64,000 nucleotides of DNA from Flavivirga eckloniae. Its GTDB lineage: Bacteria > Bacteroidota > Bacteroidia > Flavobacteriales > Flavobacteriaceae. A program made the position numbers and the translations under genes. Below, piece after piece: positions 1 through 9,119 of the stretch. The stretch spans positions 3,239,001 to 3,303,000 of the forward strand of contig NZ_CP025791.1 of assembly GCF_002886045.1 (NCBI RefSeq). The letters run 5' to 3'. Positions within the stretch are counted from its first letter, which is position 1; every line of letters begins with the position of its first letter. The notes beneath the pieces are model-generated. The model was given only the letters and a program-made list of their open reading frames with translations, did not search any database and was not told the origin of the DNA.

Positions 1-716
1 CGCCAAATAGGTTAGAAAAATCAAAACAACTCGTTACCCAGATTATCAATAATTTGGCGAGCGATCGCATTGGTATAATAGCATACGCAGGGAAAGCATT
101 TCCGCAGTTACCCATTACAACAGATTATGCGTCTGCTAAGATGTTTTTACAGAGCATGAATACCGATATGCTATCATCACAAGGAACTGCTATAAACGAA
201 GCCATTAAATTAGCAAAAACCTATTTTGATGATGAACAGCAAACCAATCGAGTACTGGTTATTATTTCGGATGGTGAAGATCATAGCGAAGAAGCGGCTG
301 CTATAGCAGAGGAAGCCAATGAAGAAGGCATTCGAATATTTACAATAGGTGTGGGTGATGTAAAAGGTGGGCCTATTCCAGAGAGGCGAAATGGTATTGT
401 TTTAAACTACAAGAAGGATAGCAAGGGAGAAACCGTTATTACTCGTTTAAATGAAGAAACGCTTAAAGCTATAGCAGATGAAGCTAATGGCGCTTATATA
501 AATGGGGAAAGTACAAACGATGTTGTTGAAAATATTCGTGAAATTTTAAACAGCATGGATAAAACAGAATTTGAAGCCAAGCAATTTGCCGATTTTAAAG
601 ATCAATTTCAATGGTTTTTAGGATTTGGAATTTTCCTTTTGCTATTAGATGTTTTTCTATTGGAGCGTAAGACAGCTTGGTTAAAAAAACTGAATTTGTT
701 TAACGAGAATCTTTAG
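1..716 (+). CDS. batB: BatB, vWA-domain membrane protein (5' end outside window)
   Basis: The reading frame is open from the left edge (first complete codon at 3), so the gene starts upstream. The visible 237 residues are the larger part of a von Willebrand factor A domain (SDRIGIIAYAGKAF, then GTAINEAI, then VLVIISDGEDH), followed near the C terminus by one hydrophobic segment (FLGFGIFLLLLDVFLL) and a short basic tail. The N-terminal MIDAS DxSxS motif lies outside the window. BatB is one of the Bacteroides aerotolerance proteins; the vWA domain is thought to act in the periplasm next to BatA and the TPR proteins. The batC, batD and batE genes follow on the same strand, which supports the name. 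A TTG at 54 would be a false internal start. Confidence 0.9.
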   Translation, partial: PNRLEKSKQLVTQIINNLASDRIGIIAYAGKAFPQLPITTDYASAKMFLQSMNTDMLSSQGTAINEAIKLAKTYFDDEQQTNRVLVIISDGEDHSEEAAAIAEEANEEGIRIFTIGVGDVKGGPIPERRNGIVLNYKKDSKGETVITRLNEETLKAIADEANGAYINGESTNDVVENIREILNSMDKTEFEAKQFADFKDQFQWFLGFGIFLLLLDVFLLERKTAWLKKLNLFNENL

Positions 717-811
717 TTCTCTTTAAAAAGGGATTAACTAACTCGATTTAAACTTTTATAAATTTTTTAACGAACAAAAGTATAAGGTTTTATATCTTAG
801 AAATAAAAAAA

Positions 812-1648
812 ATGAAACAGATAGTATTAGTTCTATTAACATGCATTACCTCAATAGCTTCTTTTGCTCAGGAAGAAGATGATAAAGCACAAAGGTTAGC
901 GTTAAAAAAGGCTAATGGCTATGTTTATGAGGGAAATAATTCAATAAATAATGACGATTTTGTTTCTGGAGAAATGGCATACAGACAAGCTATTTCTAAA
1001 CAACCAAATACGGTAGCTGGAATTTACAATTTAGGAAACGCGTATTATAAAGAAGGTAATTACGAAGAAGCTCTTTATCGTCATGAGCAAGCTGCAAAGG
1101 CTACTACTTCAAAATCGGAAAAGCATAAAGCATATCATAACATCGGCAATATTTTAATGCAGAATAAAAAGTGCAAGGAAGCCGTTGAAGCCTTTAAAAG
1201 TGCTTTGAGAAACGATCCAACAGACAACGAAACACGTTACAATTTAGGAATAGCTAAGATTTGTGCAGAACAGCAGAAAGATCAGCAAGACCAAAATAAG
1301 GACGATAAAAAGAAGGATCAGAATAAAGACGATCAAGACAAAAAAGATAACGAGAATAAAAAAGATCAGAAAGACCAAAAAGATCAAAATAACGAGGATC
1401 AAAAAGACAAAGGCGACCAGGACAAAAAAGATGATGAAGGAAAGCCAAAAGACGACAAAAAAGATAAAGGTAAGGGAGAAGATGAACAGAAAGATAAACA
1501 AAAGCCCAAGCCAAAACCTGGACAAATGTCGCCACAGCAAATAAAAAATTTATTGGAAGCCATGAACAATCAAGAACAAAAAGTTCAGGAAAAAATGAAT
1601 GCGGTAAAAGAAAAAGGTGCCAAAATTAAAACGGAAAAGGACTGGTAG
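812..1648 (+). CDS. batC: BatC, periplasmic TPR protein
   Basis: The 278-residue protein has a signal peptide (MKQIVLVLLTCITSIASFA), then about three tetratricopeptide repeats at residues 35-150 (GIYNLGNAYYKEGNYEEALYRHEQA; HNIGNILMQNKKCKEAVEAFKSAL). A very charged low-complexity tract of Lys, Asp and Gln follows at about 155-235. The C-terminal segment is helical (MSPQQIKNLLEAMNNQEQKVQEK). TPR plus this type of tail between a vWA gene and batD is the usual BatC arrangement, and its role is presumably scaffolding of the Bat membrane complex. The Lys/Asp tract produces long open frames in other registers that are not genes. Confidence 0.88.
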   Translation: MKQIVLVLLTCITSIASFAQEEDDKAQRLALKKANGYVYEGNNSINNDDFVSGEMAYRQAISKQPNTVAGIYNLGNAYYKEGNYEEALYRHEQAAKATTSKSEKHKAYHNIGNILMQNKKCKEAVEAFKSALRNDPTDNETRYNLGIAKICAEQQKDQQDQNKDDKKKDQNKDDQDKKDNENKKDQKDQKDQNNEDQKDKGDQDKKDDEGKPKDDKKDKGKGEDEQKDKQKPKPKPGQMSPQQIKNLLEAMNNQEQKVQEKMNAVKEKGAKIKTEKDW

Positions 1649-1701
1649 ATTAACGATTAACGAGTTTTGATTAACAAGTTTTGAATTGAGAATAAGTATC
1701 G

Positions 1702-2079
1702 ATGAAAACAAATGATTTAGAAGAAAGAATAATTGATTTTGCTGTTTCGATAATTAACTTAATAGAAGATGTGAAAAATAGTTATGCAGGTAATTATTAC
1801 GGAAACCAATTAATACGTTCTTCAGGTTCTCCTGCTCTCAATTATGGAGAAGCTAGGAGTGCCGAATCTCATAAAGATTTTGTTCATAAAATGGGAATCT
1901 GTTTAAAGGAACTTAGAGAATCATATAACTGTTTAAGGATAATTAATAAAGCTAATTTATTTAATGGAAATCAAGTTAAAATGAATAAAGCTTTAGATGA
2001 AAATAATCAATTAGTATCTATTTTTGTTGCCAGTATTAAAACATCGAGAAGTAAAAATTCAAATATCAAAAATCGCTAA
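1702..2079 (+). CDS. Four-helix-bundle protein (S23 / IVS-encoded family)
   Basis: This 125-residue protein has the hallmarks of the four-helix-bundle family first seen as 23S rRNA intervening-sequence proteins: LEERIIDFAVSIINLIEDVKNS, then YYGNQLIRSSGSPALNYGEARSAES, then KDFVHKMGICLKELRESYNCL. Members form homopentamers and resemble the accessory protein of diversity-generating retroelements, but no reverse transcriptase is nearby. It sits between batC and batD, where other Bat operons have nothing, so it is probably a small mobile or insertion-prone gene. Its 3' end lies only 19 bp before the batD start, so it is likely co-transcribed. Its cellular function is unknown. Confidence 0.82.
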   Translation: MKTNDLEERIIDFAVSIINLIEDVKNSYAGNYYGNQLIRSSGSPALNYGEARSAESHKDFVHKMGICLKELRESYNCLRIINKANLFNGNQVKMNKALDENNQLVSIFVASIKTSRSKNSNIKNR

Positions 2080-2098
2080 TCGTTGTTCGTTAATTATT

Positions 2099-3874
2099 AT
2101 GAAACTGATTAAACACATATCAATACTACTATTAATACTTACAGCAAGTATTACTTCTGCCCAAGTTAAATTTGAGGCGAAAGTAAGCAAACAAAAACTG
2201 GGTATTAACGAGCGCTTGCGTATTGACTTTGAAATGAATAAAGATGGGGACAATTTTAACCCTCCAAACTTTTCAAACTTTACAGTAGTAGGTGGTCCTA
2301 ATCAATCCGTAAGCAATTCATGGATTAATGGCGTAAGAACCTATAAGAAGACCTATAGTTACTTTTTAGCGCCAAAAAAGCGTGGGAACTTCACCATAAA
2401 ACAAGCAACTATTGTTATTGATGGCGAAACCTATAAAACGTTGCCTATAAATATTCAGGTTACAGCAGCAGTAGATAAGCCAAAAGACCCGAATGATGCA
2501 AATTACATCGCATCAGAGAATATTCATTTAGTAGCAGAAGTTTCAAAAACAAATCCCTATTTAAACGAAGCCATTACGGTTGTATACAAACTATACGTAT
2601 CGCCAACAATTGCCGTAGATAGCTGGAATGAGATTGATAGTCCGAGGTACAACGATTTCTGGAGTCAGAATATAAATACCCAAGGACAAAAAGTTCAAAA
2701 CGGAACCTTTAAAGGAAAAGATTATCGCTTTTTGGTTTTACGAAAAGCAGTGCTATATCCTCAAAAAACAGGTAAACTAAATATAGAACCGTTAAGTTTG
2801 GATATCGCTTTACGCGTACCTTCCAACAGGAGGGATATTTTTGGAAGCCTTTTAATGACACGTGTTAACAAAACCGTGTCTGCCGGGAATAAAACAATTA
2901 ATGTTAAACCGCTTCCCGATGCTGGAAAACCAGTAGATTTTGCAGGAGCTGTTGGTGATTTCAAACTGGATGTTATAGCATCAAAGAAAGTACTAGATGC
3001 TTCAGAATCATTTCAGGTAAAAGTGGCCGTTAAAGGTAATGGTAATTTAAAGCTATTTAAGCTGCCAAAGATCTCGTTACCGAGTTCATTAGAGGTATAT
3101 GAGCCCGAGCATGAAGAACAGGTTAAAACAAACCTTTCTGGTATGAGAGGGAGTATTTCAGATAGTTATACCGTTGTGCCGCAATTCAAGGGAAAATACC
3201 CTATACCAAGTATTTCGTTTTCGTATTTCGATTTAAAAACAGAAAGTTATAAACGATTAACATCCGACGAGATTGTAATTGATGTTTTAAATGGCCCTAC
3301 AAATAGCGCCAGTGACACCTCAAGCGATAATCCTTCAAATAGTGTTAAACAACGTGTTGTTTTAAATAACGACCAATTTGCTTTTATTAAAACCAAAACC
3401 AATTTTATTAGCACCAAAACAAATTACTTCTTTAAAACAAATCTGTTTTGGAGCCTATTGTTATTGCCCTTTTTAGCAATTCCTTTAGCCATAGTAGTTC
3501 GTAAGAAAAAAGCAACCAGAGATGCCGATGTATATGGTAATAGAATAAGAAAGGCAGATAAGCTGGCAAAGAAATACTTAAGTAGCGCTAAAAAATCGTT
3601 AGGAAAAAAAGAAGCGTTTTATATAGCATTAGAGAAAGCATTGCATAATTACTTAAAAGCAAGATTACACATAGAAACTAACGATTTAAGTAAAGATAAG
3701 ATTAGTAGTTTGCTAAAAGAAAAGCAAGTTGACGATGGCGTTATAAACGATTTTATTGCCATTGTACAAAACTGTGAATTAGCGAGGTATACACCAATAG
3801 ATATTGTTACTATGCAGGAAGATTATGAAAAAGCAGCAAAAACAATTTCTTTAATAGATAAACAAGCACGTTAA
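2099..3874 (+). CDS. batD: BatD, BatD/oxygen-tolerance family protein
   Basis: The start was set at the ATG at 2099 rather than the upstream in-frame ATG at 2024, because only this one begins a signal peptide (MKLIKHISILLLILTASITSAQ) and the upstream start overlaps the preceding gene. The resulting 591-residue protein has a long periplasmic region of repeated beta-sandwich type (KFEAKVSKQKLGINERLRI; LVAEVSKTNPYLNEAITVVYKLYVS; KLDVIASKKVLDASESFQVKVAVKG). A single membrane span follows (FWSLLLLPFLAIPLAIVV) and then a cytoplasmic helical tail. This is the BatD arrangement. BatD is reported to matter for oxidative stress tolerance or envelope function in some bacteria; its mechanism is not settled. 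Confidence 0.88.
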   Translation: MKLIKHISILLLILTASITSAQVKFEAKVSKQKLGINERLRIDFEMNKDGDNFNPPNFSNFTVVGGPNQSVSNSWINGVRTYKKTYSYFLAPKKRGNFTIKQATIVIDGETYKTLPINIQVTAAVDKPKDPNDANYIASENIHLVAEVSKTNPYLNEAITVVYKLYVSPTIAVDSWNEIDSPRYNDFWSQNINTQGQKVQNGTFKGKDYRFLVLRKAVLYPQKTGKLNIEPLSLDIALRVPSNRRDIFGSLLMTRVNKTVSAGNKTINVKPLPDAGKPVDFAGAVGDFKLDVIASKKVLDASESFQVKVAVKGNGNLKLFKLPKISLPSSLEVYEPEHEEQVKTNLSGMRGSISDSYTVVPQFKGKYPIPSISFSYFDLKTESYKRLTSDEIVIDVLNGPTNSASDTSSDNPSNSVKQRVVLNNDQFAFIKTKTNFISTKTNYFFKTNLFWSLLLLPFLAIPLAIVVRKKKATRDADVYGNRIRKADKLAKKYLSSAKKSLGKKEAFYIALEKALHNYLKARLHIETNDLSKDKISSLLKEKQVDDGVINDFIAIVQNCELARYTPIDIVTMQEDYEKAAKTISLIDKQAR

Positions 3875-3875
3875 G

Positions 3876-4634
3876 ATGAAAAAAGTTTTTTACATAGTAT
3901 CGTTTTTGTTAAGCTTAACCGCTTTTTGTCAAAACCAAACATTATTCGAAAAAGCCAATGCGTTGTATAATGAAGATAAATATGCCGAAGCTATAGATAA
4001 TTATAGGGCTATTTTAGAAACTGGTAATCATTCAGCCGATTTGTATTTCAATTTAGCCAATGCACACTATAAACTAAACAATATAGCACCAAGTATCTAC
4101 TTTTATGAAAAAGCGTTACAATTGGCTCCTAATGATCCAGATATTAAGAACAATCTGTCGTTTGCCCAAAACATGACCATAGATGCTATTGATGTTGTAC
4201 CAGAAGCGGGTCTTGCTAAGCTTTTAAATAATGTTACCCATACCATGAGTTTCGACAATTGGGCCAGAGTAGCAGTAGGTTTGGTGTTTTGTTTTGTTGT
4301 TTTATTTCTCATTTACTATTTTGCCTTTTCTACACTAAATAAGCGCTTAACATTTATTGGGAGCTTGGCATCTCTATTTTTACTGTGTGTATCGTTAGCC
4401 TTTGCATTTCATAAGTACAATCTGGATAAAAAGGATAATCCAGCGATTGTATTCGAGCAAGAAAGTAAAGTGAAAAACGACCCAAACCCAAGAAGTGAAG
4501 AAGCCTTTAGGCTGCATGAAGGTACGAAAGTACAGGTTCTGGAATCTTACAATGATTGGAAAAAAATAAGACTCTCTGACGGTAAGACAGGATGGGTAAA
4601 TTCAAAAGACATTAAAATGTTGAATAATATTTAA
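3876..4634 (+). CDS. batE: BatE, TPR and SH3-domain membrane protein
   Basis: The gene starts 1 bp after the batD stop and encodes 252 residues. In order it has a signal peptide (MKKVFYIVSFLLSLTAFC), TPR repeats at about 20-95 (ANALYNEDKYAEAIDNYRAIL; YFNLANAHYKLNNIAPSIYFYEKALQL), and two hydrophobic segments at about 133-178. At about 195-250 there is a bacterial SH3-like domain (LHEGTKVQVLESYNDWKKIRLSDGKTGWV is its core). TPR plus SH3 is typical of BatE, the last gene of the bat operon. The tight spacing indicates translational coupling with batD. Confidence 0.87.
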   Translation: MKKVFYIVSFLLSLTAFCQNQTLFEKANALYNEDKYAEAIDNYRAILETGNHSADLYFNLANAHYKLNNIAPSIYFYEKALQLAPNDPDIKNNLSFAQNMTIDAIDVVPEAGLAKLLNNVTHTMSFDNWARVAVGLVFCFVVLFLIYYFAFSTLNKRLTFIGSLASLFLLCVSLAFAFHKYNLDKKDNPAIVFEQESKVKNDPNPRSEEAFRLHEGTKVQVLESYNDWKKIRLSDGKTGWVNSKDIKMLNNI

Positions 4635-4657
4635 TATTTCTTTAACAAAAAATAGTA

Positions 4658-4665
4658 TATATTTG
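4658..4665 (+). promoter_or_regulatory. Putative Bacteroidota -7 promoter element
   Basis: TATATTTG matches the flavobacterial -7 consensus TAnnTTTG and lies 23 bp before the ATG at 4689. No good TTG -33 element was seen at the expected distance, so this rests on one motif and its position. Confidence 0.45.
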
Positions 4666-4688
4666 CTTTTCATTATTTTTTTAACAGA

Positions 4689-4994
4689 ATGTCTAGAAAT
4701 ATAGTATCTATAAGTTTATCGATATTTTTTATGGTGCTTCTAACTGCACCAACCATAGTGACTGTAATAGACGATTCTATTGATGTGTCTTTCCTTTTCG
4801 ACTCATCTGAGGAAGAAGAAAAAAAAGGTAGTAAAAAAGACAAAAATTCCGAAATCTTATTTTTTGAGTTCAATGAAAACGAAGTTGGTTTGGCTCTTAA
4901 AAAGAAAAAGAATAGCTTACAATATTACTCTAAAAGTTATTCTAAACCACATTTAAATATTATTTCCCCTCCCCCAGATTTACACATACAGTAA
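4689..4994 (+). CDS. Small membrane-anchored protein of unknown function
   Basis: The 101-residue protein has one N-terminal hydrophobic segment (IVSISLSIFFMVLLTAPTIVTVI). An acidic/basic stretch follows (SSEEEEKKGSKKDK) and the protein ends in a proline-rich tail (ISPPPDLHIQ). I do not recognise a domain. A -7-like promoter element just upstream and normal codon use favour a real gene. It sits between the bat operon and the bicarbonate-type cluster with 269 bp after it, so it is probably a single transcription unit. Confidence 0.6.
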   Translation: MSRNIVSISLSIFFMVLLTAPTIVTVIDDSIDVSFLFDSSEEEEKKGSKKDKNSEILFFEFNENEVGLALKKKKNSLQYYSKSYSKPHLNIISPPPDLHIQ

Positions 4995-5263
4995 TTCTAA
5001 AACACTAAAAAGGGGTGTCTAAAAGTGTTATTCAAACCTGGCAACTTGCTTGTCACAGGCTAAGAATCTCTTTGAAATTAAACATTTGTTTTATCAGAAT
5101 GTCAGAGATTTTTGGACCTTGATTTATGCTGAGTCTTTATTGACTTAGTTCAGAGCAGGCTAGTCGAAATATTTACAATAACATTTTTCAGACTTTTAAA
5201 CCCTAGTAATTTTCAACTTAACCATTCTTTGATTTACATCACAGGAGTAAAAACTTATTTTTC

Positions 5264-6844
5264 ATGTTTAAAACTATTAAAAATGACTTGCCAGCGAGTA
5301 TAGTCGTATTTTTTGTCGCATTACCATTATGTCTTGGTATTGCATTGGCAAGTGGAGCACCTCTTTTTTCAGGCTTAATTGCCGGAATTGTTGGAGGTAT
5401 TGTTGTTGGTTCATTAAGTGGATCAAAAATTGGAGTTAGTGGACCGGCTGCCGGATTAGCAGCTATTGTATTGGCCGCTATAGGAACTTTAGGAGGCTAT
5501 CAAAACTTTTTAGTTGCTGTGGTTCTAGGGGGTGTTATTCAATTATTATTTGGTGTTTTAAGAGCCGGTATTATTGGGTATTATTTCCCGTCTTCCGTAA
5601 TTAAAGGGATGCTAACAGGTATTGGTATAATAATCATTCTTAAACAAATACCACATTTCTTTGGCTACGATGCTAGTGCAGATGGTAACATACATTTCTT
5701 TGAAGTAGATAGTAAAGGAACTTTTTCAGAATTAATAGGTACTATTAATCATATAAAATTGGGATCTGCTTTAATTGGATTAATTGGACTGGGCATATTG
5801 ATTCTTTGGGATAGAGTATTAACAAAAAAAGCTAAGATATTTCAATTAATACAAGGGCCATTAGTGGCTGTTGTAGTTGGAATAGTTTATTACTATTTAA
5901 CAAGTTCACATGATACTTTATCTATAGCATCATCTCATTTAGTAAGTGTCCCTGTTCCAGAAGATGCAGCTTCATTTTTTGGGCAATTTAGCTTTCCTAA
6001 TTTCGCTGCAATTACAAATCCAGATATTTGGGTAGTAGCTTTTACCATTGCTTTAGTTGCTAGTTTAGAAACTTTATTATGCGTAGAAGCAACAGATAAA
6101 CTAGACCCTAACAAAAACGTAACACCTACAAACAGAGAGTTATTAGCACAAGGTACCGGAAACATTCTTTCGGGAATGATAGGCGGTTTACCTATAACTC
6201 AGGTAATTGTAAGGAGTTCTGCTAATATTCAGTCTGGAGGGGTGTCTAAAATGTCTGCAATTATTCATGGATTGTTCTTAATTATTTCGGTGATTTTAAT
6301 TCCGAGATTATTAAATATGATTCCATTATCAGTTTTAGCAGCTATCCTATTAATTGTTGGTTATAAGTTGGCTAAACCTTCATTATTCAAAAAAATGTAT
6401 GATTTAGGTTGGAAACAATGGATACCATTTACAGTAACAGTTGCAGGGATAGTATTTATAGACCTGTTATATGGAATAGGACTTGGACTTGGTGTAGGTA
6501 TTATTGTTATTCTTATTAAAAGTTACCAAAACTCACACTTCTTACATATTGAAGATAAAAGTAATGGGAAGCATAAAATAAAAATGACTTTTGCAGAAGA
6601 AGTAACGTTTTTTAATAAAGGAGCTATACTTAAAGAATTAGATGCCTTACCAAGAGATACTTATTTGGAATTAGATGTTAGAAAAACAAGATATCTGGAT
6701 AACGATATTATTGAAATTTTAGAGGATTTTGCTTTTAAAGCAAAAGAAAAACATATCGATATCAAATTGGTTTCAGAACGAGGTGTTGTTGAGAACCCGT
6801 CAAGCTTTATTGAATTTTTTAAATTAAGACCTAAATCAGCCTAA
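5264..6844 (+). CDS. SulP family anion transporter (candidate bicarbonate transporter)
   Basis: This 526-residue inner-membrane protein carries the SulP N-terminal signature (FKTIKNDLPASIVVFFVALPLCLGIALASGAPL) and the SGPAAGLAA motif. It has about ten to twelve hydrophobic segments up to residue 420 and a C-terminal cytoplasmic STAS-type domain at about 430-520 (AILKELDALPRDTYLELDVRKTRYLDNDI is its core). SulP proteins carry sulfate, bicarbonate or other anions. A universal stress protein and a beta-carbonic anhydrase follow at 11 and 28 bp, and a second SulP gene comes soon after. That context points to bicarbonate rather than sulfate, but the substrate cannot be read from the sequence. ATG at 5264 is the first plausible start. 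Confidence 0.88.
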   Translation: MFKTIKNDLPASIVVFFVALPLCLGIALASGAPLFSGLIAGIVGGIVVGSLSGSKIGVSGPAAGLAAIVLAAIGTLGGYQNFLVAVVLGGVIQLLFGVLRAGIIGYYFPSSVIKGMLTGIGIIIILKQIPHFFGYDASADGNIHFFEVDSKGTFSELIGTINHIKLGSALIGLIGLGILILWDRVLTKKAKIFQLIQGPLVAVVVGIVYYYLTSSHDTLSIASSHLVSVPVPEDAASFFGQFSFPNFAAITNPDIWVVAFTIALVASLETLLCVEATDKLDPNKNVTPTNRELLAQGTGNILSGMIGGLPITQVIVRSSANIQSGGVSKMSAIIHGLFLIISVILIPRLLNMIPLSVLAAILLIVGYKLAKPSLFKKMYDLGWKQWIPFTVTVAGIVFIDLLYGIGLGLGVGIIVILIKSYQNSHFLHIEDKSNGKHKIKMTFAEEVTFFNKGAILKELDALPRDTYLELDVRKTRYLDNDIIEILEDFAFKAKEKHIDIKLVSERGVVENPSSFIEFFKLRPKSA

Positions 6845-6855
6845 ACCTAGAAATT

Positions 6856-7680
6856 ATGAATAAATATAAAATATTAGTACTTTCAGATTTAAAAAAATCG
6901 ACAAGTACAACGTTAAAAAGCACGACAAGTTTAGCCAAAATGATAAATGGAGATATACAGTTTTTCCATGTTAAGAAACCTACCGACATTGTAAAAAAAG
7001 AAAATCAATTGTCTGCTATGCGCACAATAAATAAAGAACATTTTACAATTGAAAAGGAAATACAAAGTTTAATAAAACCCATTTCTGAAGATTACGGACT
7101 AAACATAGACTATTCGTTTGCCTATGGAAACGTAAAAGATGAATTACGTAAATACATTAAGACTAATAAACCAGATATCATTGTTTTAGGAAAAAGAAAG
7201 CCTAAAAGACTTAATATCTTGGGAGATGGTATTACACGTTTTATTCTTAAAGAACATGAGGGTGCAATCATGCTGGCAGATAATGATAACGTATTAGAAC
7301 CAAATAAAGAAATATCTCTTGGTATGCTTAACGGAGTCGAAGAATCATCTAATTTTGAATTTATTGAAGACCTGATAAATCATACTCAAGAGCCATTAAA
7401 ATCCTTTAAAATTGGTAAAGACGATTCAGATACGGCCCCAAATGCGAAAAAGCATATGGACAAAAAAATGGTTGAATATGTATTTGAACCAAATGACAAT
7501 ACTATTGATAAGCTTTCTAATTATGTGTCGAAAAGTAATATTAACTTGTTATGCGTAAATAGAGAAAAGAAACGTACCTCAAAAAACGAAAACAAAGCGG
7601 CATCCGATATTAAGACTTATATAGGCAAGCTCAATGTCTCGTTTTTGGTTACGGGAGGAGAAAGACTACTAGTACAGTAA
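6856..7680 (+). CDS. Universal stress protein, two-domain type
   Basis: The 274-residue soluble protein begins with a UspA-type Rossmann-like strand (KYKILVLSDLKKSTSTTLKSTTSLAKM) and has the segment PDIIVLGKRKPKRLNILGDGITRFIL near residues 105-130. This corresponds to the nucleotide-binding loop region of the family. A weaker second Usp-like half follows (SLGMLNGVEESSNFEFIEDL; NLLCVNREKK). The canonical G-2x-G-9x-G-S/T loop is not well kept, so ATP binding is uncertain. It lies between a SulP transporter and a carbonic anhydrase, 11 bp after the transporter, so it may regulate anion transport. Confidence 0.75.
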   Translation: MNKYKILVLSDLKKSTSTTLKSTTSLAKMINGDIQFFHVKKPTDIVKKENQLSAMRTINKEHFTIEKEIQSLIKPISEDYGLNIDYSFAYGNVKDELRKYIKTNKPDIIVLGKRKPKRLNILGDGITRFILKEHEGAIMLADNDNVLEPNKEISLGMLNGVEESSNFEFIEDLINHTQEPLKSFKIGKDDSDTAPNAKKHMDKKMVEYVFEPNDNTIDKLSNYVSKSNINLLCVNREKKRTSKNENKAASDIKTYIGKLNVSFLVTGGERLLVQ

Positions 7681-7708
7681 TTTAAAATATAAATTTAATT
7701 AAGATATA

Positions 7709-8338
7709 ATGAAAGCACATACGCAAGAAACACAAGCGGCAATAACGCCTCAAAAAGCATTGGAATTATTAAAAGAAGGAAACCAAAGATTTTTAGACAG
7801 CAAAAAAGCCGATAGAGATTTATTGGAACAGGTAAATGATACAAGTAACGGACAATATCCATTTGCAACAGTTTTAAGTTGTATAGATTCTAGAGTATCT
7901 TCAGAATTAATTTTCGACCAAGGTATAGGCGATATTTTTAGCGCAAGGATTGCAGGAAATTTTGTTAACGAGGACATATTAGGAAGTATGGAGTTTGCTT
8001 GTAAATTAGCAGGAACCAAACTTGTTGTTGTATTGGGTCATACGAGTTGTGGCGCTGTAAAAGGAGCTTGCGATGATGCTAAACTAGGTAACTTAACAGC
8101 ACTTCTTGAAAAAATCACGCCAGCGGTTAATGCCGTTACAGAACCTACAGATTCAAGTTTAAGAAATTCAAAAAATATTGAGTTTGTAGATAATGTTGCA
8201 AAGAAGAATGTGTTGTTAAACATTGAAAGGATCATGAAAGAGAGTGATGTTCTTGCAGACATGCAGAATAATGGCGAGATCATGATTATTGGAGGTATGT
8301 ACGATATTAATTCGGGAGCAGTAACCTTCTATGAATAA
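7709..8338 (+). CDS. Beta-class carbonic anhydrase
   Basis: The enzyme interconverts CO2 and bicarbonate. The 209-residue protein shows all hallmark residues: Cys58-x-Asp60-x-Arg62 in LSCIDSRV, and His111-x-x-Cys114 in GHTSCGAVKGA. Cys58, His111 and Cys114 are the zinc ligands, and Asp60/Arg62 form the catalytic dyad. Length and the lack of a signal peptide indicate a cytoplasmic enzyme. It sits 28 bp after the Usp gene and belongs to the SulP-Usp-CA cluster, so it probably equilibrates imported bicarbonate for anaplerotic carboxylases. Confidence 0.93.
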   Translation: MKAHTQETQAAITPQKALELLKEGNQRFLDSKKADRDLLEQVNDTSNGQYPFATVLSCIDSRVSSELIFDQGIGDIFSARIAGNFVNEDILGSMEFACKLAGTKLVVVLGHTSCGAVKGACDDAKLGNLTALLEKITPAVNAVTEPTDSSLRNSKNIEFVDNVAKKNVLLNIERIMKESDVLADMQNNGEIMIIGGMYDINSGAVTFYE

Positions 8339-8356
8339 ACCGGTTTATTCTTATAG

Positions 8357-9022
8357 ATGAAAAAGAATAATATGAAAATAAGTGTAGTAGCATTAATGCT
8401 GCCCATACTTATGCAAAGTCAAGACAGCAATTTTGGTAATTGGTTAATATACATAGGAAACAAAAAAATTAACCAAAAGTGGAATATTCACAACGAAGTT
8501 CAATACAGAAATTATGATGCTATTGGTGACCTCGAACAGTTACTTTTAAGAACAGGTTTAGGATATACATTTAACGAAAGTAAAAACAATGTATTACTGG
8601 GGTATGGATATATACTGTCTGAAAATTACTTAGGCGACACCGACGATAAAGTTTCTGTAAACGAGCATAGAATATTTCAACAATTCACATCAAAACAAAA
8701 AGTAGGGAGCGTAAAATTAAATCATCGTTATAGATTTGAGCAACGTTTTGTTGAAGACGATTTTAAATTGCGTTTTCGTTATTTTTTAGCACTAAACATT
8801 CCCTTATGTAATAAGGAAGATCAAAGCAGTAAATATTATTTTTCTGCTTACAACGAAATATTTTTGAATACTCAAACGTCAATTTTCGACAGAAACAGGG
8901 TATATGCCGGGCTAGGTTATAATATTAATAAAGACATAAGACTTGAAGTTGGTTATATGAATCAATTCTTTGAAACTACAAGTAGAGATCAACTAAATAT
9001 TATAACTTTTGTGACATTCTAG
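8357..9022 (+). CDS. DUF2490 family outer-membrane protein
   Basis: The 221-residue protein has a short N-terminal hydrophobic stretch (ISVVALMLPILMQSQ) and then amphipathic strands rich in aromatic residues (GNWLIYIGNKKINQKWNIHNEVQYRNY; RFRYFLALNIPL; YAGLGYNINKDIRLEVGYMNQF). It ends in a terminal Phe, as outer-membrane beta-barrels do. The pattern matches DUF2490. It is 18 bp downstream of the carbonic anhydrase and followed by a terminator, so it closes that operon. A pore or structural role is possible; nothing more specific can be said. ATG at 8372 is an alternative start. Confidence 0.75.
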   Translation: MKKNNMKISVVALMLPILMQSQDSNFGNWLIYIGNKKINQKWNIHNEVQYRNYDAIGDLEQLLLRTGLGYTFNESKNNVLLGYGYILSENYLGDTDDKVSVNEHRIFQQFTSKQKVGSVKLNHRYRFEQRFVEDDFKLRFRYFLALNIPLCNKEDQSSKYYFSAYNEIFLNTQTSIFDRNRVYAGLGYNINKDIRLEVGYMNQFFETTSRDQLNIITFVTF

Positions 9023-9036
9023 ATCGACTATTAGTT

Positions 9037-9074
9037 AAAAAAAAGCCAATACTCTAAGTATGGGCTTTTTTTTT
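9037..9074 (+). terminator. Rho-independent terminator
   Basis: An A-tract/GCC stem (AAAAAAGCCAATAC paired with GTATGGGCTTTTTT, one mismatch) with a short TCTAA loop ends in a run of T. It lies 14 bp after the DUF2490 stop and separates this operon from the second SulP gene. Confidence 0.85.
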
Positions 9075-9119
9075 GAGCAAAGATGAGTTAAATTAGGGAA
9101 TCTAAAATTCACTTTAATT

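Noticed and set aside
1244-1544. Long open frames in other registers of the batC region
   Set aside because: They arise from the Lys/Asp/Gln low-complexity tract of batC; the translations are monotonous (all I/K/R or all F/L/V) and have no start context.
4995-5263. Possible gene or RNA between the small membrane protein and the SulP gene
   Set aside because: Only a degenerate GAGCAGGCTAGTCGAAA repeat-like stretch and AT-rich leader sequence are visible; no coding or structured signal could be supported.
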